Numbered from the stretch's first letter, positions 43,250 through 52,160 are shown. The stretch is DNA of 64,000 bases from Chryseobacterium camelliae (GCF_002770595.1 NZ_CP022986.1:248001-312000); one strand, 5' to 3'. Translations and numbers: made by a program. The notes: a model not told the origin generated them from the letters alone.

Positions 43250-45163
43250 ATGAATATCCATAAGTCTAAAACCGCCTCTTTTCTGATTGTCAGTATCTTC
43301 AGTCTTTCCATGATGGAAGCCAAAGTGAAGCTTCCTGCCCTGGTTTCGGACGGGATGATCCTGCAAAGGAATATGCCACTGAAGATCTGGGGTTCTGCCG
43401 ATGCAGGCGAAAAGGTAAATGTTAAATTTTTAAACAAAACCTATACCACCAGTGCCGACAAAAGCGGGAACTGGAACATCATGCTTCCCGAACTGAAAGC
43501 CGGCGGACCGTACGTCATGACCATCAACGAAATTACGCTGAAAGACATCCTGATCGGTGATGTTTGGGTGGCTTCCGGACAATCCAATATGGAACTTCCG
43601 ATGCGCAGGCTGACCCCTTTGTACGGTGATGAAATAAAGAAGGCAAACAATAAAAATATCCGCTTTTTTACGGTACCGCAAAAATACAATTTCAAAGCAC
43701 CACAGACGGAACTCGATGGCGGTAAATGGGAATCTACCGATCCGCAGACCATTCTTGATTTTTCAGGGGTAGCGTATTTTTTTGCCAAAGAAATCAATGC
43801 TGAAAATAAAGTTCCGGTTGGCATCATCCACACCAGTCTCGGCGGATCTCCGGTTCAGGCCTGGATGGATACCAATTCCCTGAAAAAATACCCCGAATAT
43901 CTGGAAGAAGCCAGGAAATGGCAGAACGATGATCTGATTAAATCCACCGAATCCGGCGAGCAGGCAGCCAGTAGAGCATGGTATGCAGAGCTTGACCAGA
44001 ATGATCCCGGATTGGCACAGCACTGGGAAAAAACGGACGTTGATGACTCCGGATGGAAAACCATGACGGTTCCGGGATCCTGGGAAGACCAGGAAGGGTC
44101 ATTTGACGGAACGGTCTGGCTGAGAAAAGAAATCCATGCGCCGACCGGATCAGCCGGGAAACCTGCATTTTTAAATTTAGGAAGGATCAAAGATGCCGAC
44201 ATTACCTATATCAACGGCGTCAAAGTTGGAAATGTAACCTATGAATATCCGCCGCGCTGGTACGATATCGCGGCAGGCGTACTGAAGGACGGAAAGAATA
44301 TGATCACCGTACGGATTACCAACGGAAGCGGGAGAGGGCAGTTCATTGCCGATAAACCCTATTACCTGGAAGTCGGAGGGCAGAAAATAGATCTTACCGG
44401 AACCTGGAAGTATAAAGTGGGTGCAAAAATGTCGAGAGTTGCTCCCGGACAGACTTTTATCCGCTGGAAACCGACCGGATTGTACAATTCGATGATCAAT
44501 CCGCTGACCAATTATAAAGTAAAAGGATTCCTCTGGTATCAGGGCGAAAGCAATACCGGAAAACCGAAAGAATACGGCGATTTGCTCACGACAATGATCA
44601 ACGACTGGCGTTCCAAGTGGCATGAACAAAATGCACCGTTTATGGTTGTTCAGCTCGCCAACTTCATGGAAACAAAAAGCCAGCCCATAGAAAGCAACTG
44701 GGCGGAACTGAGAGACCAGCAGCGCATGGTTTCCCAGACCGTTCCGAACACCGGACTGGCCGTAACCATCGACGTAGGAGAGTGGAACGACATCCATCCG
44801 CTGAATAAAAAAGCAGTCGGCGACCGGTTGGCGTTCCAGGCTTTGAAAATCGCTGATAAAAAGAATATCGTCGCAGACGGACCAGTGTACCAGTCGATGA
44901 AGACAGAGGGAAATAAAATCACACTTTCTTTTAAAACCGGGACAGATGATCTTGCACGGATTGCCGAACTTAAAGGCTTTGCCATCAAAAATTCAAACGG
45001 AAGCTGGGCGTGGGCTAAAGCAAAAATCGAAGGTAAAAAAGTAGTGGTCTGGAACGACCAGGTCAGTAATCCGGTAGCCGTACGTTACGACTGGGCAGAC
45101 AACCCCGACGGAAACCTGAAAAACAAAACCGGACTTCCGGCTTCTCCTTTCACAACGGAATAA
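43250..45163 (+). CDS. SGNH acetylesterase (SASA type), paralogue of the gene at 3744
   Basis: A 637-residue protein with a short signal peptide (cleaved near MMEAK). Nucleophile S112 is in ASGQSNM; WYQGESN is at about residue 429; D514 and H516 are in EWNDIHP. An inserted GH2-like sugar-binding jelly roll is at about 250-390 (VWLRKEIHAP, GRIKDADITYINGVKVG). It shares the whole layout with the protein at 3744-5633, so one likely arose by duplication. Role: deacetylation of xylan or xylo-oligosaccharides. It sits between GH127 and the GPH symporter, 33 bp before the latter. Confidence 0.85.
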   Translation: MNIHKSKTASFLIVSIFSLSMMEAKVKLPALVSDGMILQRNMPLKIWGSADAGEKVNVKFLNKTYTTSADKSGNWNIMLPELKAGGPYVMTINEITLKDILIGDVWVASGQSNMELPMRRLTPLYGDEIKKANNKNIRFFTVPQKYNFKAPQTELDGGKWESTDPQTILDFSGVAYFFAKEINAENKVPVGIIHTSLGGSPVQAWMDTNSLKKYPEYLEEARKWQNDDLIKSTESGEQAASRAWYAELDQNDPGLAQHWEKTDVDDSGWKTMTVPGSWEDQEGSFDGTVWLRKEIHAPTGSAGKPAFLNLGRIKDADITYINGVKVGNVTYEYPPRWYDIAAGVLKDGKNMITVRITNGSGRGQFIADKPYYLEVGGQKIDLTGTWKYKVGAKMSRVAPGQTFIRWKPTGLYNSMINPLTNYKVKGFLWYQGESNTGKPKEYGDLLTTMINDWRSKWHEQNAPFMVVQLANFMETKSQPIESNWAELRDQQRMVSQTVPNTGLAVTIDVGEWNDIHPLNKKAVGDRLAFQALKIADKKNIVADGPVYQSMKTEGNKITLSFKTGTDDLARIAELKGFAIKNSNGSWAWAKAKIEGKKVVVWNDQVSNPVAVRYDWADNPDGNLKNKTGLPASPFTTE

Positions 45164-45196
45164 TAAATTATCAATAATCATTTATCAATTATTAGA

Positions 45197-46651
45197 ATGA
45201 ACAATCATCCACAGAAAATATCCGTATCCGAAAAAATAGGCTACAGCTTAGGTGACCTTGCGGCCAATCTTGTTTTTCAGACCCTGGTTACCTACCTCGC
45301 TTACTTTTATACCGATATTTACGGACTGAAGCCGGAAGATGCTTCCATTATTACCCTGATTGTAGGCCTTATCGCAGGATTCGGATTTAATCCGGTAATC
45401 GGTGCGTTGGCAGACCGTACCAAAACCAAATGGGGGAAATTCCGTCCTTGGATTTTATTTACAGCCGTTCCTCTGGGAATTGCGGCATTGCTCGCATTCA
45501 GTACACCCGGTTTTTCATACAAAGGAAAAATGATCTATGCAGCGGTTACTTATTCCCTGCTTTTATTGCTGTATGCAGCCAACAACCTGCCGTACGCCGC
45601 ATTGAGCGGGGTAATTACCGGAGACATGGGAGAGCGGAACAGCATTTCTTCTTACCGCTTCGTGGCGGTGATGTTTGCGCAGTTTTTTGTACAGGTATTC
45701 ATGCTTCCGATCATTCTGTCTGCAGGGCATGGCGATAAAGCAGCGGGGATTGAAACGGTAATGACCTGGCTGGCTGTGATTGGCTCGGTGATGTTGCTGA
45801 TTACTTTTTTCACTACGAAGGAAAGAATCATTCCGACTTCCGATCAGAAATCAAGTTTAAAAGAAGACCTGAAAGACCTTTCCAAAAATAAGCCGTGGAT
45901 TATTATGCTTACCGTAACGGCATTGATCTTCATTACCCTGGCGATGAAAGGAGGTTCTTATGTTTACTATTTCAATAATTATGTGGATGAACCGGCTCTG
46001 GCTTCGTTCATTTCACCGATTACCAACTTTTTTAACTCTGTCGGGATGAATTTCTTCGGGGAAGACCCGCGGTCAGCAGGATTCGGTTTGTTTAATGCCG
46101 GCGGAATTATCATGATGATTGTCGGAATCACTTTCTCCAAAAGATTTGCCGATAAATATGGAAAGAGAGATGCGTTTATCGCTTCCCTGTTTATTTCCAC
46201 TTTATTTATTGTCGCTTTTATATTCTATCCGCCGAAGTCGGTAGGCCTGATGTTTCTGTCTCAGATCGTTCACGGATTCTTCTATGGGATCAGCACGCCG
46301 CTGCTTTGGGCCATGATTGCCGATGTAGCCGACTATTCCGAGTGGAAAAACAACAGACGTGCAACAGCGATTATTTTCTCCGCCATGATGGTGGGGTTAA
46401 AAGTTGGATTAAGCATCGGAAGCTCGCTGGTTTCTTCCATCATCGGACATTACGGCTATATTTCTTCTGAAGGAGCCCAAAATGTAGTACAGCCGGAAAC
46501 GGTGGCTGCAGGTGCCAAAATGCTGGTCAGCATCTTCCCGTCTATTCCGTTCTTCCTGTCCTGCGGCCTGCTTATGTTCTATAAGATCAACAAGAAAATG
46601 GAGGTACAGATCGAGCAGGAGCTTAAAGAAAGAAGGAAAAGAGAGAATTGA
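45197..46651 (+). CDS. GPH-family (MFS) sugar:cation symporter
   Basis: A 484-residue inner-membrane protein with about 12 helices. It starts KISVSEKIGYSLGDLAANLV and has the family motif PVIGALADRTKTKWGKFRPW after helix 2, with NLPYAALSG and MIADVADYSEWKNNRRATA in later loops. Glycoside-pentoside-hexuronide transporters carry xylosides, oligosaccharides or hexuronides. Given GH10, an intracellular GH43 and GH67 downstream, xylo-oligosaccharides or aldouronates are good guesses. Confidence 0.92.
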   Translation: MNNHPQKISVSEKIGYSLGDLAANLVFQTLVTYLAYFYTDIYGLKPEDASIITLIVGLIAGFGFNPVIGALADRTKTKWGKFRPWILFTAVPLGIAALLAFSTPGFSYKGKMIYAAVTYSLLLLLYAANNLPYAALSGVITGDMGERNSISSYRFVAVMFAQFFVQVFMLPIILSAGHGDKAAGIETVMTWLAVIGSVMLLITFFTTKERIIPTSDQKSSLKEDLKDLSKNKPWIIMLTVTALIFITLAMKGGSYVYYFNNYVDEPALASFISPITNFFNSVGMNFFGEDPRSAGFGLFNAGGIIMMIVGITFSKRFADKYGKRDAFIASLFISTLFIVAFIFYPPKSVGLMFLSQIVHGFFYGISTPLLWAMIADVADYSEWKNNRRATAIIFSAMMVGLKVGLSIGSSLVSSIIGHYGYISSEGAQNVVQPETVAAGAKMLVSIFPSIPFFLSCGLLMFYKINKKMEVQIEQELKERRKREN

Positions 46652-46668
46652 TACTAATCCTTTTTATT

Positions 46669-46747
46669 TGAGCTCCGTAGGAGCGATCTGTTAATAGAAA
46701 TAATATCAAACAACCCATCAAGCCTCGTAGAGGCGACCTGTTAATAG
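46669..46747. repeat. Pair of short REP-like repeats (GAGCGATCTGTTAATAG type)
   Basis: GAGCTCCGTAGGAGCGATCT-GTTAATAG and AAGCCTCGTAGAGGCGACCT-GTTAATAG, two direct copies 50 bp apart, each with a small GC hairpin (CTCCGTAGGAG, CCTCGTAGAGG). They lie between the GPH symporter and GH10 genes, inside the same presumed operon. Confidence 0.7.
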
Positions 46748-46768
46748 ATAAAATATAAAAAATTGATT

Positions 46769-47881
46769 ATGAAGAAAGCCATTGCAGTATTAGGAATTTT
46801 AGCCCTTACAGTTTCGTGTAAAACAGCACAGACTGCATCAGGCGATTCCCTGAAAGATGCCTTTAAAAATAAATTCTATATCGGAACCGCGATGAGTCTT
46901 CCGCAAATCGACGGGACTGACGTAAAATCTGACGACATCATTAGAAAACAGTTCAGCTCCATTGTGGCCGAAAACTGTATGAAATCCATGTTCATTCAGC
47001 CGCAGGAAGGGAAATTCTTCTTCGGCGATGCCGATAAATTCGTGGCCTTCGGAGAGAAAAACAAGATGTTCATCATCGGGCATACGCTGATCTGGCATTC
47101 CCAATTACCGAAATGGTTTTTCGTAGGCAAAGACGGCAAAGACGTTTCACCCGAAGTTTTGAAACAACGGATGAAGAGCCATATTTCCACGTTGGTAGGC
47201 CGGTACAAAGGCCGTGTAAAAGGCTGGGATGTGGTGAACGAAGCCATTATGGAAGACGGGACCTATAGAAAATCCAAATTTTACGAAATTCTGGGTGAAG
47301 AATTTATCCCTCTGGCTTTTCAATATGCACAGGAAGCAGACCCTAATGCTGAATTGTATTACAACGATTACAACGAATGGTTCCCGGAAAAAGTAAAAAC
47401 CGTTAATAAAATCGTCAGAGATTTGAAATCACGAGGAATCCGGATCGATGGTGTCGGAATGCAGACCCACGTCGGACTGGATAATCCGAAACTGGAAGAA
47501 TATGAAAAAGCCATCACCGATTACGCGGCCGCCGGCGTAAAGGTAAACGTTACCGAGATGGAAATCAGTGCCCTTCCTTCTCCGTGGGGAACCTCCGCCA
47601 ACGTTTCTGATAAAGTGGAATACGAGGCGAAAATGAATCCGTATACCAAAGGGCTTCCGGAGAACGTTCAGAAAGAATGGGAAACCCGGTACCTGGATTT
47701 CTTCAGATTATTCATCAAACACCAGGACAAAATCAGAAGGGTAACCCTTTGGGGCGTTACCGACAACCAGTCCTGGAAAAACGATTTCCCGGTAAGGGGA
47801 AGAACCGATTATCCGCTTCTTTTTGACCGCAATGACCAGGCAAAACCTGTCGTTAAAAAAATCATTGAGTTAACCAAATAA
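46769..47881 (+). CDS. GH10 endo-1,4-beta-xylanase, lipoprotein
   Basis: A 370-residue enzyme from ATG 46769 (an upstream TTG at 46763 is less likely). The N-terminus MKKAIAVLGILALTVSC suggests a lipoprotein (Cys17), though Thr at -3 is not ideal. The GH10 barrel covers about 30-365 with acid/base E158 (VVNEAIMED) and nucleophile E263 (VTEMEIS), spaced 105 residues as usual. It cuts the xylan backbone at the cell surface or in the periplasm. It is placed between the GPH symporter and the intracellular GH43, so it probably makes oligomers for that symporter. Confidence 0.95.
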   Translation: MKKAIAVLGILALTVSCKTAQTASGDSLKDAFKNKFYIGTAMSLPQIDGTDVKSDDIIRKQFSSIVAENCMKSMFIQPQEGKFFFGDADKFVAFGEKNKMFIIGHTLIWHSQLPKWFFVGKDGKDVSPEVLKQRMKSHISTLVGRYKGRVKGWDVVNEAIMEDGTYRKSKFYEILGEEFIPLAFQYAQEADPNAELYYNDYNEWFPEKVKTVNKIVRDLKSRGIRIDGVGMQTHVGLDNPKLEEYEKAITDYAAAGVKVNVTEMEISALPSPWGTSANVSDKVEYEAKMNPYTKGLPENVQKEWETRYLDFFRLFIKHQDKIRRVTLWGVTDNQSWKNDFPVRGRTDYPLLFDRNDQAKPVVKKIIELTK

Positions 47882-47886
47882 ATTAA

Positions 47887-48020
47887 TTAACCACAAAAGC
47901 TACAAAAGAAATGCTTGAAAACAGAGTAGTTCAAAAGAACAAAAAAGCGATATGTTAATTTATTATTCTTCTTTGAACTTTGAAAAGCTTTATGCAGAAT
48001 TAAATCTTTTGTGACTAAAA
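47887..48020. repeat. Intergenic repeat, copy 5 (CACAAAAG family)
   Basis: Left end TTAACCACAAAAGCTACAAA, right end ATCTTTTGTGACTAAAAATC. It fills nearly all of the 163-bp gap before the GH43 gene at 48045. The middle differs from copies 1-3. Confidence 0.6.
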
Positions 48021-48044
48021 ATCTAAAAGTTTAAACTATAAAAA

Positions 48045-49019
48045 ATGAACAAAGCAAAATACCTTTTCCCAAAAGACTATATGGCCGATCCTTCCGTGCA
48101 CGTTTTTGAAGGCAAACTCTATATTTATCCGTCCCACGACCGTGAAAGCGGAATTGAAGAAAACGATAACGGCGACCATTTCGATATGAATGATTACCAT
48201 GTTTTCTCCCTTGATAATGTGGAAAACGGAGATATCACGGATCACGGGGTTGTTCTTTCGGTAAAGGATGTTCCATGGTCGGGGAGACAGTTGTGGGATT
48301 GTGATGTAGCATTTAAGGACGGAAAATATTATATGTATTTCCCTTTAAAGGACAAAAACGACATTTTCAGAATCGGGGTAGCGGTGAGCGATAAGCCTTA
48401 CGGGCCGTTTGTTCCGGAAAAGCATCCCATGATGGGAAGCTACAGCATCGATCCTTGCCTGTTTGAAGATGAGGGGAAACATTATATGTATTTCGGAGGC
48501 ATCTGGGGCGGACAATTGCAAAGATACCGAAACAACAAGGCTTTGGAATGTGCCGTTATTCCGAATGATAACGAACCGGCGATCCCGTCAAAAGTAGTAA
48601 AGCTGAGCGATGATATGCTGGAATTCGGTGAAGAACCAAAAGACCTTCTGATTCTTGATGAAAACGGAAATCCTTTATTGCATGGCGACAAGCACCGCTT
48701 TTTCGAAGCTTCCTGGATGCACAAATACAACGGGAAGTATTACTTCTCTTATTCAACGGGCGATACGCATCTGATCTGCTATGCGACCGGTGATAATCCG
48801 TATGGACCGTTTATCTTCCAGGGCGAAATCCTGACCCCGGTTGTCGGCTGGACCACCCACCACAGCATCGTGGAATTTGAAGGGAAATGGTACCTGTTCT
48901 TTCACGATTCCGTTCCAAGCGGCGGCAGAACGTGGCTGAGAAGCATGAAAGTCGTGGAAATCGAATACGATAACGACGGCAAAATAAAAACCATCGAAGG
49001 GCTGGAAGAAAATCAGTAA
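48045..49019 (+). CDS. Intracellular GH43 enzyme (beta-xylosidase/arabinofuranosidase type)
   Basis: A 324-residue protein without signal peptide, so it acts in the cytoplasm on imported oligomers. The catalytic triad is visible: D15 (MADPSVHV), the central Asp in YSIDPCLF (about residue 138) and the acid Glu in FFEASWMHKY (about residue 222). There is no CBM, in contrast to the GH43-CBM6 proteins at the left end of the window. Together with the upstream GPH symporter it suggests that part of the xylan is imported as oligosaccharides. A strong hairpin follows at 49054. Confidence 0.9.
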   Translation: MNKAKYLFPKDYMADPSVHVFEGKLYIYPSHDRESGIEENDNGDHFDMNDYHVFSLDNVENGDITDHGVVLSVKDVPWSGRQLWDCDVAFKDGKYYMYFPLKDKNDIFRIGVAVSDKPYGPFVPEKHPMMGSYSIDPCLFEDEGKHYMYFGGIWGGQLQRYRNNKALECAVIPNDNEPAIPSKVVKLSDDMLEFGEEPKDLLILDENGNPLLHGDKHRFFEASWMHKYNGKYYFSYSTGDTHLICYATGDNPYGPFIFQGEILTPVVGWTTHHSIVEFEGKWYLFFHDSVPSGGRTWLRSMKVVEIEYDNDGKIKTIEGLEENQ

Positions 49020-49053
49020 ACCTAAGATCAGCCTTCCGGGTTTTCCGGCGATC

Positions 49054-49086
49054 AACTTTGTCAAAGTTCAGAGCTTTGACAAAGTT
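49054..49086. repeat. Palindrome after GH43 (AACTTTGTCAAAG type), possible terminator
   Basis: AACTTTGTCAAAG (49054-49066) and CTTTGACAAAGTT (49074-49086) form a perfect 13-bp stem with a 7-nt loop. No clear T-run follows. It is a repeat-type palindrome and may be a bidirectional terminator. Confidence 0.65.
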
Positions 49087-49198
49087 TGTTTCCAGCAGAA
49101 CCCAAAGGGTTCAACAACAATAGCCATGGGTGAAACCTATGGGAAAAATCAAATAGTTGACATCAAACATAGGAAAAACCTAATAGTTGGAAACTCTT

Positions 49199-49222
49199 TT
49201 CAAATTCAAATTCAAATTCAAA
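49199..49222. repeat. Hexanucleotide microsatellite (TTCAAA)4 upstream of GH67
   Basis: Four tandem TTCAAA units end 17 bp before the preferred GH67 start at 49240. Upstream codons in the GH67 frame are open through it (reading QIQIQIQI), but this is not a signal-peptide-like start. Copy-number change could alter the translation-start spacing. Confidence 0.8.
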
Positions 49223-49239
49223 TCAAAATTAAAAATCCG

Positions 49240-51273
49240 ATGCAGCATTTCCGAACTTATCTTATCTTATTCCTGATGGTTCCGATGATGATTTTCGCGG
49301 AAGACGGAAGTCAGCTCTGGCTCCGGTTTCCTTCAAAAAACGGAATATCCTCTGAAAAGATCATGGCTAAAGGTAACAGCCCGATGTTGAACATTGCCCG
49401 AAAAGAACTGGCCGGTCACTGGCAGGGACAAACGGTGGAACTCAGGCTGGAAAAGTCATTGAAAAACCTGAAAGACGGTTACCGGATAACCTCCTCGCCT
49501 GAAAAAATTATTGTTTCAGCACCGAGGGAATCAGGATTGCTGTACGGGGTGTACCACATGCTCAGGCTGCAGCAGACCAACTCGAACCTCAACAACCTGA
49601 ATATTACCGAAAAGCCGTCTTATGATGTACGGATCCTGAACCACTGGGACAACCTGGACGGAAGCATCGAACGTGGGTATGCAGGGCACTCGTTATGGAA
49701 GTGGGAAGACCTGCCCAACACCGTTTCGCCGAGATATGAAGAATACGCAAGAGCAAATGCTTCCATCGGAATCAACGCCACGGTACTGAATAACGTGAAC
49801 GCTTCTCCGAATATGCTCCGCGAAGATTACCTGAAAAAAGTAAAGGTACTGGCGGATATTTTCAGGCCTTACGGGATTAAAGTGTATTTGTCGGTAAATT
49901 TCTCTTCCCCGAAAGTATTGGGCGGAACAGAGAATTCGGATCCGTTGAATAAAGACGTTCAGAAATGGTGGAAAGAAAAGGCTGCCGAAATTTATAAAAT
50001 GATTCCCGACTTCGGCGGATTCCTGGTGAAAGCCAATTCCGAAGGACAGCCGGGACCGCAGGATTACGGAAGAACCCACGCCGATGGCGCCAATATGATG
50101 GCCGATGTCCTGAAACCTTACGGCGGAATCGTCATGTGGAGAGCGTTTGTGTATAGTCCGAGCAAAGAAGACCGCGCCAAACAGGCCTACCTGGAATTTG
50201 TTCCGCTGGATGGAAAATTCAGGGACAATGTGATCATCCAGATCAAGAACGGTCCGGTAGATTTCCAGCCGAGAGAAGCTTTCAATCCTTTATTCGGAGC
50301 TTTGAAAAAAACGCCGGAGATGGTGGAATTCCAGATTACCCAGGAGTACCTGGGGCAGGCCAATCATCTGGCTTACCTGGCTCCGTTGTTTAAAGAAACC
50401 CTGGAAAGCGACACCTATTCCGACGGAGAAGGATCGACCATCGCCAAAATTACCGACGGTACTTTAAGACCCGGAAAAATCACCGCTATTTCAGCGGTGG
50501 CCAATATCGGAGAAGACACTAACTGGACCGGTCATCAGTTTGCCCAATCCAACTGGTATGCCTTCGGAAGGCTGGCCTGGAATCATGAACTGACTTCAGA
50601 GCAGATTGCCGACGAATGGATTAAAATGACGTTTACCGACAAGCCGGAGTTTGTCAATCCGGTAAAACAGATCATGCTGACTTCCCGCGAAACGGTGGTG
50701 GATTATATGATGCCTCTGGGACTTCACCACATCTTTGCCGGAAACCACCACTACGGCCCGGAACCATGGGGCGATTACAAAGGCGGAAGACCGGATTGGT
50801 CGCCGGTGTATTACCACCGCGCGGACGCCAACGGAATCGGCTTCGACCGCACCAAAACCGGAAGCAATGCCGTTTCGCAGTATTTCCCGCCGTTGAATGA
50901 AATGTACGGAAACATCGAAACCTGCCCGGAAAACCTGATCCTGTGGTTCCATCATGTACCGTGGGATTATAAAATGAAAGACGGCAAAACCCTGTGGGAC
51001 GAGTTGTGCTACAAATACGATTCAGGCGTTCATCAGGTAAGGGAATACCAGAAAACCTGGGACCGGATGCAGCCTTATATTGATGAGCAGCGTTTCTCCG
51101 AGGTTCAGTCCAAACTGAAAATCCAGGCTAAAGATGCGGTTTGGTGGAAAGATGCCTGCCTGCTGTATTTCCAGACGTTTTCTAAAAGACCGATTCCATA
51201 TGACATCGAACGTCCGGTGAACGAGCTGGAAGACCTGAAGAAGATCAAGCTGAATATGGGACACCATAATTAA
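49240..51273 (+). CDS. GH67 alpha-glucuronidase
   Basis: A 677-residue exported enzyme starting at ATG 49240 (MQHFRTYLILFLMVPMMIFA signal peptide); an in-frame ATG at 49126 would give an unlikely 38-residue extension. Catalytic residues E268 (KANSEGQPGP), D341 (GPVDFQPRE) and E369 (ITQEYLGQ) have exactly the 73/28 spacing I recall for Cellvibrio GlcA67A (E292, D365, E393). It removes 4-O-methyl-glucuronic acid from the non-reducing end of xylo-oligosaccharides, the product type left by GH10. It has a signal peptide, so it works outside the cytoplasm. A convergent terminator follows. Confidence 0.95.
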   Translation: MQHFRTYLILFLMVPMMIFAEDGSQLWLRFPSKNGISSEKIMAKGNSPMLNIARKELAGHWQGQTVELRLEKSLKNLKDGYRITSSPEKIIVSAPRESGLLYGVYHMLRLQQTNSNLNNLNITEKPSYDVRILNHWDNLDGSIERGYAGHSLWKWEDLPNTVSPRYEEYARANASIGINATVLNNVNASPNMLREDYLKKVKVLADIFRPYGIKVYLSVNFSSPKVLGGTENSDPLNKDVQKWWKEKAAEIYKMIPDFGGFLVKANSEGQPGPQDYGRTHADGANMMADVLKPYGGIVMWRAFVYSPSKEDRAKQAYLEFVPLDGKFRDNVIIQIKNGPVDFQPREAFNPLFGALKKTPEMVEFQITQEYLGQANHLAYLAPLFKETLESDTYSDGEGSTIAKITDGTLRPGKITAISAVANIGEDTNWTGHQFAQSNWYAFGRLAWNHELTSEQIADEWIKMTFTDKPEFVNPVKQIMLTSRETVVDYMMPLGLHHIFAGNHHYGPEPWGDYKGGRPDWSPVYYHRADANGIGFDRTKTGSNAVSQYFPPLNEMYGNIETCPENLILWFHHVPWDYKMKDGKTLWDELCYKYDSGVHQVREYQKTWDRMQPYIDEQRFSEVQSKLKIQAKDAVWWKDACLLYFQTFSKRPIPYDIERPVNELEDLKKIKLNMGHHN

Positions 51274-51275
51274 TA

Positions 51276-51327
51276 AAAAAATGAGGCAACTCTTTCTCCG
51301 TGATTAAAAGAAGAGTTGCCTCAAAAC
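51276..51327. terminator. Bidirectional terminator between GH67 and a minus-strand gene
   Basis: TGAGGCAACTCTT (51282-51294) pairs with AAGAGTTGCCTCA (51311-51323) over 13 bp, flanked by an A-run on the left and AAAAC on the right. It lies between convergent genes and can serve both, better in the minus direction because of the A-run. Confidence 0.8.
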
Positions 51328-51391
51328 TTGACTGTACGTAAAATTTTGTCCTGTTGTATCAAGAACGAATGTATATAATAATAGTTATGGA

Positions 51392-51988
51392 CTATCTGAA
51401 TGAAATGATCTTATTGAATACATTGCCGTTTTCCTCCACCCGGATGGTATAGGATTCGGCAATCTGCGGATTCAGGTCGAAGGTTAAGTCCACCGATCCG
51501 TCTTCAGCAACTTTGCTTCCGCTATAATGGATGTTGTTGGATGAATCGGAAACCGAAACGTTAACAGGATACTTCGGTCCATCCATATGCAGCTTCACCA
51601 TATGTCCGGAAACGGTAAATTCCGGTTTGGTAATACTGCTTACCGGTGTCTTATCCATATCAATAATATTCGCTTTACTGATGGTAAATTTATATTTTTC
51701 AACCTTGGATTCAGATTCAGCAACCAGGTAATAAGTTCCCGGAGCCAAAGCCTGGAGATCATATGATTTGGCAACCTGGCCTTCATCACTGAGGTTCTCA
51801 GCATACAGTTCCCCTTCGGAATCATTATAAATGAACAGGGAAAGGTTTTTTGCATTCGATACTTCAAAGTGCAGCGTCTTGGCTTCTGCCTTTTTTACCG
51901 ACAGGGAAAAATCTCTGTCTTTACTCATTAATCCTGCTGACATCAAAGAAAAAGCAAGAAGAAAACCGGATTTTAAAACTGCATTCAT
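51392..51988 (-). CDS. Secreted protein of unknown function, beta-sandwich type
   Basis: A 198-residue protein from ATG 51988 (MNAVLKSGFLLAFSLMSAGL signal peptide); a longer frame to 52054 adds residues without merit. The mature part looks like two Ig-like/beta-sandwich domains (LSVKKAEAKTLHFEV...APGTYYLVAES; PEFTVSGHMVKLHM...AESYTIRVEENG), as in periplasmic adhesion or T9SS accessory modules. A TACATTTG -7 box is at 52027-52020 on the minus strand, giving a short leader. No homologous family was recognised. Confidence 0.6.
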   Translation of the reverse strand: MNAVLKSGFLLAFSLMSAGLMSKDRDFSLSVKKAEAKTLHFEVSNAKNLSLFIYNDSEGELYAENLSDEGQVAKSYDLQALAPGTYYLVAESESKVEKYKFTISKANIIDMDKTPVSSITKPEFTVSGHMVKLHMDGPKYPVNVSVSDSSNNIHYSGSKVAEDGSVDLTFDLNPQIAESYTIRVEENGNVFNKIISFR

Positions 51989-52019
51989 GATTATATTTTT
52001 TATATCGGTTAATATGGTA

Positions 52020-52027
52020 CAAATGTA
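52020..52027 (-). promoter_or_regulatory. -7 promoter box for the minus-strand secreted protein
   Basis: CAAATGTA on the plus strand is TACATTTG on the minus strand, 31 bp before the ATG at 51988. It fits the Bacteroidota TAnnTTTG consensus; no clear -33 box. Confidence 0.5.
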
Positions 52028-52160
52028 CAGCGGTAAAATAAGGTAGCCTACCATACAATTTTCACATATATGCTTTATATTAACCTATATTGTGTGTTAA
52101 TTAAATATTAATTGTTAATTTTGTGCATTATTTGATCAATATACCATAATTGTAGAGGTT

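Noticed and set aside
49126..49239. Upstream ATG giving GH67 a 38-residue N-terminal extension
   Set aside because: It would bury the signal peptide behind a low-complexity stretch translated from the TTCAAA microsatellite; ATG 49240 gives a normal signal peptide.
52092..52110. GTGTTAATTAAATATTA upstream of the AraC gene at 52161 as an AraR site
   Set aside because: It matches only about 15 of 19 positions and sits 5 bp from the -7 box rather than 15-16; kept only as a weak possibility in the gene entry.
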